Part shown: positions 26,525 through 33,719 of the stretch, one piece after another
How positions within the stretch are numbered: position 1 is the stretch's first letter
Layout: each line of letters starts with the position of its first letter
NCBI GenBank assembly: GCA_963830715.1
Contig: CAWHNS010000020.1
Coordinates: 124,001-188,000, forward strand
Origin: CAVVMA01 sp963830715
GTDB taxonomy: Bacteria; Desulfobacterota; Binatia; Binatales; Binataceae
Length of the DNA stretch: 64,000 nucleotides
Reading direction: 5' to 3'
The notes under the pieces: model-generated
What the model was told of the DNA's origin: nothing
Seen by the model: the letters and a program-made list of their open reading frames with translations, nothing else
Databases searched by the model: none
Program-made: the position numbers and the translations under genes

Positions 26525-27190
26525 CTAGAGCAGCTTGTCCTGTGGCTTTGGTTCCGCTTCCGCGCGTCGCTTTATCCCGCGGAGTTGCCGCGCCTGCATA
26601 ACACCGTGGCCAAGCAGGGCGACAGGGGCCATCAGCCAGCGCGGAGTTCTCGCGAGCAACGCATAGACGCGTTCGATTGGGCGAGGCGAGGCCGGTTTCG
26701 CCGCTTGGCTCCCCGGCCATTGCGCGCCGACACGTCCTCGCACGAGCAAACGCGTCCGGCGTTGAGCCAGCGGTTCGAGGAAGAACTCCCACGTCACCAG
26801 AAGGCCTCCGCCTTCGGCGGGCACAGTCAGGATGAGATCACGCTCCGGCTCCAAGGCGCCGACGATGAAAGAATCCTTCGCCCCCGGAAGAGACGGCAGC
26901 ACATCCCCCGGCGCAACCTGCTGAAGCTCAGGAATAATCTCCGTCGCGCTGGGACGGCCGTCGTTGTCCACCCAATCATAGCTGTACCAGCCGGCGCGGC
27001 CGGAACCCATCTGCACGAGCCACGGCCACACTCTTTCCTGCGCTGCGGCGATCGTGATGGCGTGCATGACAGTAACCGCCGCGTCCGGGATCAAGGCATC
27101 GCCAGGGAGGGCTCGTTGACGCTCCCCAGGCGTGGCGCGGACGTTCACAAAGGACATGACCTGAAATACTGACTGGCGGTCGGGTCGCAA
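26525..27190 (-). CDS. SRPBCC-family protein
   Basis: Up to 221 residues with a START/Bet v1-like core: TVMHAITIAAAQERVWPWLV, QMGSGRAGWYSYDWVDNDGR and LILTVPAEGGGLLVTWEFFL. The C-terminal segment (RTPRWLMAPVALLGHGVMQA) could be an amphipathic or membrane-associated helix. Members bind hydrophobic ligands; the function is unknown. The true start may be one of the internal methionines. Confidence 0.78.
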   Translation of the reverse strand: MRPDRQSVFQVMSFVNVRATPGERQRALPGDALIPDAAVTVMHAITIAAAQERVWPWLVQMGSGRAGWYSYDWVDNDGRPSATEIIPELQQVAPGDVLPSLPGAKDSFIVGALEPERDLILTVPAEGGGLLVTWEFFLEPLAQRRTRLLVRGRVGAQWPGSQAAKPASPRPIERVYALLARTPRWLMAPVALLGHGVMQARQLRGIKRRAEAEPKPQDKLL

Positions 27191-27302
27191 TGCAAATGAA
27201 CTAAAACAGGTCCGCTGGGGGCGCTGGTCCGATAGTTGCTCTGCGATTCGCTGACACGCTCGCCGCTTGATCGGCGACGGCTCGTATCAAGGAGCGGAAT
27301 CG

Positions 27303-27826
27303 ATGAAACAGAGCCACTTGTTTCAGCCGGCAGCGATAGAGCGGGCACTCAACCGGCTGTTCGGCGCAGGCTTCGGCCTGCGCCGCAATCATTTGCTTGC
27401 GGCTGTAGCGGTGATTGCCGGGATGGTTTCCTTTCCGACGCATGCTCGCGCGCAGGCGACCGCGGGCCGGATCGAGGCTCGCCTGCTCGGATTGGCAAGC
27501 GACACGGGAACGGCGCGCTGCTGGCTGTTCGCGTCGGAACAGGGATGGCCCGCGGATCGGTCGAAGGTCTTCAGGCAAGCATCGTCGAAGATCGATCAGC
27601 ATCAGGCCTCCTGCGTCTTCGACAGTGTTCCACCAGGCACCTACGCGATCACCGCGATTCACGACGTGAACGACAACGGGAAACTGGACAAGAACTTCCT
27701 GGGCGTGCCAACCGACCCTATGGGTTCTCCAATGATGCGCGCGGGACGATGTCACCGCCGAAATTCTCCGCGGCGAGCTTCGAGTACCGCGGCGGCGCGC
27801 TCAACCTGGCCTTCACGTTGAAGTAG
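27303..27826 (+). pseudogene. DUF2141-family exported protein, frameshifted
   Basis: From ATG 27303 a long N region leads to a signal segment (LLAAVAVIAGMVSFPTHARA). The DUF2141 domain follows with SVPPGTYAITAIHDVNDNGK and LDKNFLGVPTDP. The other frame continues PYGFSNDARGTMSPPKFSAA then SFEYRGGALNLAFTLK to 27826. One C is missing in the CCC run near 27718. The domain is a small periplasmic beta-sandwich of unknown role. Confidence 0.8.
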
Positions 27827-27847
27827 GACCGGGCGCAGAAAGCAGCT

Positions 27848-28333
27848 ATGCCTGTTCAGGCGATGCCCTCCACACCACGCGTCCTTCCTCCGAAAGCGCT
27901 GCTTCTGAGCATTCTCGCACAGCTTCCGCTCGCGGTCTGGATGTGGCCTTTGCACCCGAGCGTAGTCGAGGTAGCGCTCGGCAGCGTCCTGCTTATTGCC
28001 GGAATTGCGTTGAACCTCCGGGCGGAGAGGCTGTTCCGACGCAGCGATGTAGGAGTTCGTCCCTTCAGTCCAGCATCTCAGTTGATACAAAGCGGACCCT
28101 ACCGGTTCAGCAGAAATCCGATGTACCTGGGCATGGTCCTCATCTGCGCAGCGGTCGCCCTGCTTTCAGGTATCATCCTGAATATCAGTGCCGCGTTGGC
28201 TCTGGCTGTCTGGCTGGAGTTCCGGTTCATTCGCCGCGAAGAGGAGTTTCTGGACAATCTCTTCGGAGCTCCGTTTCAGCGGTACATGCGACAGACGCCA
28301 AGATGGCTCGGGCGGCCGAAACGCGCAACATAG
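27848..28333 (+). CDS. isoprenylcysteine carboxyl methyltransferase-family membrane protein
   Basis: 161 residues with three or four membrane segments and the family signature LIQSGPYRFSRNPMYLGMVL, followed by FIRREEEFLDNLFGAPFQRY. These residues bind S-adenosylmethionine in ICMT/PEMT-like enzymes. Bacterial members methylate small hydrophobic or membrane substrates that are mostly unidentified. It lies 21 bp after the DUF2141 gene in the same direction. Confidence 0.85.
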   Translation: MPVQAMPSTPRVLPPKALLLSILAQLPLAVWMWPLHPSVVEVALGSVLLIAGIALNLRAERLFRRSDVGVRPFSPASQLIQSGPYRFSRNPMYLGMVLICAAVALLSGIILNISAALALAVWLEFRFIRREEEFLDNLFGAPFQRYMRQTPRWLGRPKRAT

Positions 28334-28383
28334 GTTGCGCGAGGCTGGTGGCCAATCAAGGGGAGCATCGCCGCAGCCGTGTC

Positions 28384-28938
28384 TCACCTCATTGGGCGGG
28401 AGAAGACGATCGCGGCAGGTCGCGCCACCAGCGCGACACAAAGGCCGTAAACGATGTGAACCACGAGGCTCGGATAGATCGTGTCGAACCCCAATTCCCA
28501 GGGCGTCGGGTCTCCAAAGACGAAAGGCAAGGCCAGAGAGTTGACCGCGGCGTAAAACGCAGCACCGTAGACAGCGCCGATTAGAAGACGAACGCGTCGA
28601 TCTGCGATGCTGCCAAGCAGCACGAGCAAGGGCACCGCGGCCATCCAACTGATGACCAGATGCTGCATCAACGTAAGCAGGTAGTGCAGGGGCACCGTTA
28701 CCTGCCCGACGAGCAGTTCGAGTGTCTTTCTCCCGTACTCGTTGACCCGCAGGCCGAGCGCTCGGAACATTGCAGCGAAGGGGATCATGGCGAGACACGC
28801 GACGGTTCCTGAGCGCAGCGCCTCACGGACCAACCGGATCCGCGCCTCCCGACTACCGAGCGAACTCATCACGTCGCTGGACTCTTCTTCTCCAACTCCA
28901 AGGGTTCGAGACTTACCACCGGCTGCGAAGATGCGCAT
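28384..28938 (-). CDS. hypothetical membrane protein
   Basis: 184 residues (or 161 from the internal ATG at 28869, MSSLGSREARIRLVREALRS). Four hydrophobic segments are visible, including TVPLHYLLTLMQHLVISWMA and AAFYAAVNSLALPFVFGDPT. Family not recognised; the overall pattern resembles small integral proteins such as those annotated YagU-like. Confidence 0.6.
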   Translation of the reverse strand: MRIFAAGGKSRTLGVGEEESSDVMSSLGSREARIRLVREALRSGTVACLAMIPFAAMFRALGLRVNEYGRKTLELLVGQVTVPLHYLLTLMQHLVISWMAAVPLLVLLGSIADRRVRLLIGAVYGAAFYAAVNSLALPFVFGDPTPWELGFDTIYPSLVVHIVYGLCVALVARPAAIVFSRPMR

Positions 28939-29233
28939 CAGCTACGTCGATTTTCGACTGGACGTCGCGGCAGGCCAAGGGGCTCGGACTTTTTGGCTGG
29001 ACAGCGCACTGTGACGAAATTGAATCGAGCCGAAAGTGCGATCGTGATACGCGTCCCCACTCCATTGGCGTTTGCACGCCGAACGTCAACATCCCATCGA
29101 CCGCATAGCGGGTGAACAGTTGGGTCATCTCGGTGTCGAATTCTCGCGACCCTTTCCGGCCGAGGTGATCTTCCGACCCGGTCGCGCGCGAGCGCAGCGC
29201 CGGCGGCGCGGCAGGCGACTCAGGGTCGTCCGG
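28939..29233. other. intergenic region without a recognisable gene
   Basis: Only antisense shadow frames cross it. No hairpin with T-run, repeat or RNA gene was seen. Confidence 0.5.
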
Positions 29234-29649
29234 CTAGAACGGCTTCAAGATCGCGAGCAGTAGGATCGCCAGCAGCAGCACGCTGATGATCCCATGGAGC
29301 ATCCTGAATTCGCCGGCGGTTGCGGCGCTGCCCGGCTCATTCTCGATCGCGACGACCCGCCGATAGAGCCGGATTTGGAGGACGATCAGCACCACGACCA
29401 GCAGCAGCTTCGTGTGCAGCCATCCCTGGCGCAGCACCCGGGCTCGAACGGGATCAGCAGGAATCCGAACGCGATCGCGAGCGCCGCGCCGATATTGCAT
29501 CCGATGAACAGTCGGCGGACCGCGACGATGAATCGCTCCTTGGCGACCCCGACTTCGTCAGGCACCAGCGCGAGCAGTCTGGTGATCGCGAGCAATCCGC
29601 CGAGCCAGAAGACGACTCCGAAAAGATGCAGGGTGAGGATCCAGGGCAC
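29234..29649 (-). pseudogene. CopD/HemJ-like membrane protein, frameshifted
   Basis: The first frame (start 29649) gives MPWILTLHLFGVVFWLGGLL, then LFIGCNIGAALAIAFGFLLI. The second gives VLRQGWLHTKLLLVVVLIVL and RMLHGIISVLLLAILLLAIL. Adding one G to the GGG near 29442 restores FEPGVLRQGWLHTK and a four-helix protein of about 138 residues, the size of CopD/HemJ-type proteins. The histidines in helix 1 (TLHLFG) and in WLHTK are positioned as in heme-binding HemJ relatives. Confidence 0.72.
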
Positions 29650-29669
29650 GATTGTTTACCGGCTGCGGG

Positions 29670-30884
29670 TCAAGCAGGGTCCAAGTTTATTTCACGAGTC
29701 AGGATCAATGCCACCATCGTGACGATTGCACCGCCGACGTATGGCGCGGCCGGACCGAGCGCCGCGTACGCGGCCGCTCCCGCAATCGGGCCGAAAATCC
29801 TCGCCAGCGAGAGCGCGGACTGGTTGATGCCGAGCACTTCGCCCTGCACGTCGCGTTCGCTGCTTTTCGAGATGAGGCTCGCCACCGATGGACTCGCCAG
29901 GCCGTAGCCGGCGGCGATCAGCGCGAGCATCACCAGTAGCGCCGCATGCGATCCGACGCTGCCCAGCGGCGCAAGGCCGATCGCGAGCGTGACCGCGCCG
30001 ATTCGAACGATCGACAATTCCCCGAATCGCGGGACAATCCTTCCCAGCAGGTAACCTTGCGCGACCGCCTGCAACAGTCCGGTGTAGGCGAGCAACATTC
30101 CCACTCCGAGACTGCCGTATCCGTACACTCGCGGGACCGTCAGCGCGATAGTCGCCTCGAGCGCGCCGAGTGCGAACGTCAGCAGGAACGCCAGCGAAAA
30201 AAGCCGGGCGAGGCGATGCGTCGCGAGATCGCGCGGCAGGCGAACGAGCGGCTCCACGAGATGCGCGAGCGTGAGGCGCGCGCCCGGCGCGGCTTCGTGC
30301 GACTCCGGCAGCCTGGCCGCCGCAAACAGAAAATTCACGAAGGTGAGCGCGCTGGCGAAGAAGACCGGGGTGCGGAGGCTGCGATGGCCCAGCAGACCGC
30401 CGAGCGCCGGCCCCAGCACAAATCCCAGCCCGAAGGCCGCTCCGATCATTCCCATCCCGCGCGCACGCTCCGATTCGCTGGTCGTGTCGGCCACGTACGC
30501 CTGCGCGGTCGAGACCGTCGCGGCGCAGGCTCCGTGTACCGCTCGCGACAGCATCAGCAACCAGAACGAATCCGCGAAGCCATAGATCAGGTAGCTCGCC
30601 GCCGATCCTAGCAGGCCGAGCATGATTATCGGGCGGCGGCCGACTCGATCCGAGACTCGTCCGAGCATCGGCGCGCATAGCAGTTGCATCAGCGAATAGA
30701 CCGCCAGGATCGGGCCGACCGCGCTCGCTCCGATCCCCATCCGCTGCGCAAACATCGGCAGGAACGGAATCACTATTCCGAAACCGAGCAGATCGACGAA
30801 GACGGTCAGGAACAGGATCGCGAGCGGCGCGCCGCTGCGGCGCGCTGAATCGGGCGCTTGCGTGAAAGCTTCGACCGTCGGCAT
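29670..30884 (-). CDS. MFS transporter
   Basis: 404 residues and about twelve hydrophobic segments. The MFS loop motif GRVSDRVGRRPIIMLGLLGS lies after helix 2, and GAAFGLGFVLGPALGGLLGH is the helix 5 motif C of drug antiporters. It most resembles tetracycline/multidrug-type (TetA-like) H+ antiporters. No regulator is adjacent, so the substrate is open. Confidence 0.9.
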   Translation of the reverse strand: MPTVEAFTQAPDSARRSGAPLAILFLTVFVDLLGFGIVIPFLPMFAQRMGIGASAVGPILAVYSLMQLLCAPMLGRVSDRVGRRPIIMLGLLGSAASYLIYGFADSFWLLMLSRAVHGACAATVSTAQAYVADTTSESERARGMGMIGAAFGLGFVLGPALGGLLGHRSLRTPVFFASALTFVNFLFAAARLPESHEAAPGARLTLAHLVEPLVRLPRDLATHRLARLFSLAFLLTFALGALEATIALTVPRVYGYGSLGVGMLLAYTGLLQAVAQGYLLGRIVPRFGELSIVRIGAVTLAIGLAPLGSVGSHAALLVMLALIAAGYGLASPSVASLISKSSERDVQGEVLGINQSALSLARIFGPIAGAAAYAALGPAAPYVGGAIVTMVALILTREINLDPA

Positions 30885-30972
30885 TGAAATCGATGAAGGC
30901 GCGATTGCCGACAGAATCTTACGCGATCAGCGGAGCGCGCGTGAGCGGGAATCTCTGACGGACGCTGTCCGT

Positions 30973-31290
30973 TTATCGATCTGCATCGGGGGCGTCTGGG
31001 TCGAATCGATAAACCAGCTCGCCCGGGCGCGCGAAGCCCAACTCGCTGCGCACCAGCCGTTCGATATAGCGGTCGTCCGAACGGAGCTTCTCAGCCTTGG
31101 TCTCAAGCTCGGCGTTTTCCGTTGTCAGCCGGCGCAGCTCCGCTTCCAGGGCCATCCTGTTCTGCCGCAGCACTATCAGATCGCTTGCCCCTTTAGGCGC
31201 GGTCAGGCAGTTGATCACCAACCCCATCGTGATCAGCCCCAGGATAAGGCTGAGCCATGCCCGCCTGAGGCGTTCGCTTAACGCAGACAT
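30973..31290 (-). CDS. ftsB: FtsB/DivIC-like septum formation initiator
   Basis: 105 residues: a short cytoplasmic tail, one membrane helix (LILGLITMGLVINCL), then a coiled coil (LIVLRQNRMALEAELRRLTT, ENAELETKAEKL) and the C-terminal region RYIERLVRSELGFARPGELV typical of FtsB. It would form the FtsQLB complex that activates septal peptidoglycan synthesis. It is not next to eno or ispD as in many genomes. Confidence 0.87.
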   Translation of the reverse strand: MSALSERLRRAWLSLILGLITMGLVINCLTAPKGASDLIVLRQNRMALEAELRRLTTENAELETKAEKLRSDDRYIERLVRSELGFARPGELVYRFDPDAPDADR

Positions 31291-31389
31291 CGGCGTATCG
31301 TAAACGAGTCCCGTTGGTCACTTCAAGCCGGCTTATGCCCGCCGTTCGATCATCGCCGATAATCCCAATGACTTCGGGCTCTCGCGCGA

Positions 31390-31410
31390 CTTTAGAATTT
31401 CTTTCTAAAG
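31390..31410. repeat. 8-bp stem-loop in an AT-rich upstream region
   Basis: CTTTAGAA and TTCTAAAG pair perfectly around TTTCT. It sits 16 bp before the -35 box of the next promoter, where a regulator could bind. Confidence 0.5.
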
Positions 31411-31425
31411 ATCGTCGCGATTCTC

Positions 31426-31454
31426 TTGATCATTCGATAACGTTTTTATATTAT
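31426..31454 (+). promoter_or_regulatory. strong sigma70-type promoter
   Basis: TTGATC (31426-31431), 17-bp spacer, TATTAT (31449-31454), in a distinctly AT-rich patch within otherwise GC-rich DNA. Predicted transcription begins near 31461, leaving about 75 nt of leader before the small lysine-rich ORF. Confidence 0.68.
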
Positions 31455-31535
31455 GCGTTCAGTCGGGTGGATAATTGATGGCCACCTATAAGTTTCGGTG
31501 CTTGTTCAGCGACAGTGGGGAAACAGGAGGTGTCT

Positions 31536-31634
31536 ATGCCAGCGAAGCGACGGGGCGTCAAGAAGGCGCCCAAATCCAAATTTAGACTCAAGGCAAAGAT
31601 GAAGAAAAAGGCCGGCAAGAAAAAGAAGAAGTAA
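31536..31634 (+). CDS. 32-residue lysine-rich basic protein
   Basis: A very short ORF: MPAKRRGVKKAPKSKFRLKA then KMKKKAGKKKKK. Twenty of the 32 residues are Lys or Arg. A textbook ribosome site AGGAGG ends six bases before the ATG, a strong promoter lies upstream and a perfect terminator downstream. That makes a free-standing highly expressed transcript. The composition suggests nucleic-acid binding, as in histone H1-like or ribosome-associated peptides. No family recognised. An overlapping frame from ATG 31478 (MATYKFRCLF, stop 31585) lacks a comparable ribosome site and is less likely. Confidence 0.68.
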   Translation: MPAKRRGVKKAPKSKFRLKAKMKKKAGKKKKK

Positions 31635-31734
31635 CTTCCAGACTGTCTATCCTCCGAGCAAATCGGAGGCTGGCTGAAGATGCCTAGCTCGTCGCTGAAC
31701 TAAGCCGGGGCGAACAGGCCTCGTAGACCGACCG

Positions 31735-31768
31735 GAAGCCCCCTCGAAAGAGGGGGCTTCCTTTTTTT
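31735..31768 (+). terminator. strong rho-independent terminator
   Basis: An 11-bp perfect stem, GAAGCCCCCTC with GAGGGGGCTTC, around a GAAA tetraloop, followed by CTTTTTTT. It lies 100 bp after the lysine-rich ORF and before the hydrolase gene, and should end the small transcript. Confidence 0.9.
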
Positions 31769-31932
31769 GGCTCCGTCCGCACCGCTATTTTCACCCTATT
31801 TCCCCGCTGGGCCGCGGGCTCCATGATGTCGGGAGTCGGGGCCGCAACTCCGGCGTCAACGCCTGCGATCTCGCGAACCCTGAATGTCGAACCGAAAATG
31901 CCGCTGATGGTACGCCAGATGAGAGCGGCCTG

Positions 31933-32766
31933 ATGCACATCGAGCTGGGGCGTTTTCCGGCCCAGGTTGAGCGGCCGGAACCGATCAAGTTCGCGTGGCC
32001 GATTCTCCTGCTTCCGGAACTTTTCACGACCGTCGCCCATCTCGCGATCCCGCTCGGATACCTGGCGACGATCGGATGGGAAGTGTACGCGCCCGATCTT
32101 CGCGCCGCGGCGGGGCGCTCGCCCACCCCGGCGTTGGGACGGCTGCGATTCGCCGATCTCGCCGGGCTGGTTGCGGATGCGCTCGAGGCGATCGGCCGCG
32201 AAACGATCGTGATCGGCCACGGGATCGGCGGCCTGCTCGCGCTCAAGATGGCGGAGCGGACCGGCGTGAAGGCCGGCGTGGCCTTCGCCCCGCTGGTCCC
32301 GGGATTCCGCACCCCGCTCTTCATGCGCGCGCGGAACATTCCGGCGCTCTGGATGGGCCGCCCGCTCAGCCCTCCGACTGGTCGCGCGCTCTTCGACTTC
32401 GTCGCGGACGCCGATCCGTTCAATCGCGAAAAGCTGATCAAGGGCCTGGTGCCTGACGCCGCGGCCGCGGCGCGCGAGGTCGCACGCGGGAAAATCAGCT
32501 TTGCATCCGCGGACCGGTCGGCCCCCAGGCTGATCGTCGCCGGCGACAGCGATCCCTTTGCGCCGCTTGCGCTCGTGAGCACGTTCGCAAACTCGATCGG
32601 CGCGCCCCTCAAGACCATTGCGGGCCGCGGCCATTGGATAATCGGCGGACGCGCACTCGAGCGCGCGATCAACGAGGCGCATCGCTTCCTGGTCCGCTCG
32701 CTGGGCCAGGACCTGCTGCTGCTTTATCCCGAAGAATGGAAAAAGCAGGGCGACGACAACCGATGA
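31933..32766 (+). CDS. alpha/beta-hydrolase-fold protein lacking the nucleophile serine
   Basis: 277 residues with a hydrolase-fold core. The nucleophile elbow reads IGHGIGG: where G-x-S-x-G is expected, residue 97 is glycine. The acid (GDSDPFAPL) and the histidine (GRGHWIIGG) of the triad remain. So the canonical esterase mechanism is not available and it may be a binding protein or pseudoenzyme. It is followed closely by an enoyl-CoA hydratase, which suggests a lipid or acyl-CoA context. Confidence 0.75.
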   Translation: MHIELGRFPAQVERPEPIKFAWPILLLPELFTTVAHLAIPLGYLATIGWEVYAPDLRAAAGRSPTPALGRLRFADLAGLVADALEAIGRETIVIGHGIGGLLALKMAERTGVKAGVAFAPLVPGFRTPLFMRARNIPALWMGRPLSPPTGRALFDFVADADPFNREKLIKGLVPDAAAAAREVARGKISFASADRSAPRLIVAGDSDPFAPLALVSTFANSIGAPLKTIAGRGHWIIGGRALERAINEAHRFLVRSLGQDLLLLYPEEWKKQGDDNR

Positions 32767-32842
32767 CCGACGCTACCCCATCTCATTTCGCCATTGCCCG
32801 CGAAAGCGGCGCGGACCTAAACTCGATCCGGAGGAGCCGCCG

Positions 32843-33619
32843 ATGTCCGAGCAGAATCTGCTGATCGAGGAAGAACAGGGCCTGGCGACAATCACGATGA
32901 ACCGGCCCGAAAAGCGCAACCCGCTCTCCTCCGCGATGATGGGCGATCTGATCGCGGCGTTGCGCGGAATCGGCGAGCGGAACGATCTGCGCGCGGTGAT
33001 TATCGCGGGCGCCGGCTCGGCCTTCAGCGCCGGTCACGACTTGAGCGAACTGCGCGATCGCGATCTCGGCTTCTACCGCCGGGTCTTCGATTTGTGCGCG
33101 GACCTGATGCGGACCGTGCAGGCGATTCCTCAGCCGGTGATCGCGCGGGTCCACGGTATCGCGACCGCCGCCGGATGCCAGCTTGCCGCCACCTGCGATC
33201 TGGTGGTCGCCGCCGAGAGCGCGAAGTTCGCCACCCCCGGCGTGCGCATCGGGCTGTTCTGTTCCACCCCGATGGTTGCGCTGACGCGCGCGGTCGGCCG
33301 CAAGCATGCGATGGAGATGCTGCTCACCGGCCAGCTGATCGACGCCCGCACCGCGGCCCAGTGGGGGCTGGTCAACCGTGTCGTGCCCGACCCCGACCTC
33401 GCCGCCGAGACCCGCAAGCTCGCTATACAAATTGTAGAGGCAAGCCCGCTGACGGTCGCGATCGGAAAGCAGGCCTTTTACGCGCAGATCGACCTCGATC
33501 AGCACAAGGCCTACGACTACACCCGCGAAGTGATGAGCCTGAACGCGATGGCGGCCGACGCGCAGGAAGGCATCGGCGCTTTCCTGGAAAAGCGAAAGCC
33601 CCGCTGGTGCGGAAAATAA
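32843..33619 (+). CDS. enoyl-CoA hydratase family protein
   Basis: 258 residues with a full crotonase pattern: MNRPEKRNPLSSAMMGDLIA, oxyanion hole SAFSAGHDLSELRDRD, and HGIATAAGCQLAATCDLVVA. The second-half segment TPGVRIGLFCSTPMVALTRA has Gly/Leu where hydratases have catalytic glutamate, as in ECHDC3-type members. A GGAGG ribosome site precedes ATG 32843. It probably acts on an unusual acyl-CoA or is non-hydratase. Confidence 0.88.
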   Translation: MSEQNLLIEEEQGLATITMNRPEKRNPLSSAMMGDLIAALRGIGERNDLRAVIIAGAGSAFSAGHDLSELRDRDLGFYRRVFDLCADLMRTVQAIPQPVIARVHGIATAAGCQLAATCDLVVAAESAKFATPGVRIGLFCSTPMVALTRAVGRKHAMEMLLTGQLIDARTAAQWGLVNRVVPDPDLAAETRKLAIQIVEASPLTVAIGKQAFYAQIDLDQHKAYDYTREVMSLNAMAADAQEGIGAFLEKRKPRWCGK

Positions 33620-33719
33620 ACGCCGGCTCGGCGCCGCAACCACCAGCGCCGCCTTCCGCGACCCGCGGCTCCTGGTGCGTCGGCTGACTTTCGCCCTGGT
33701 TTGGTAGCGCGAGGAAGAA

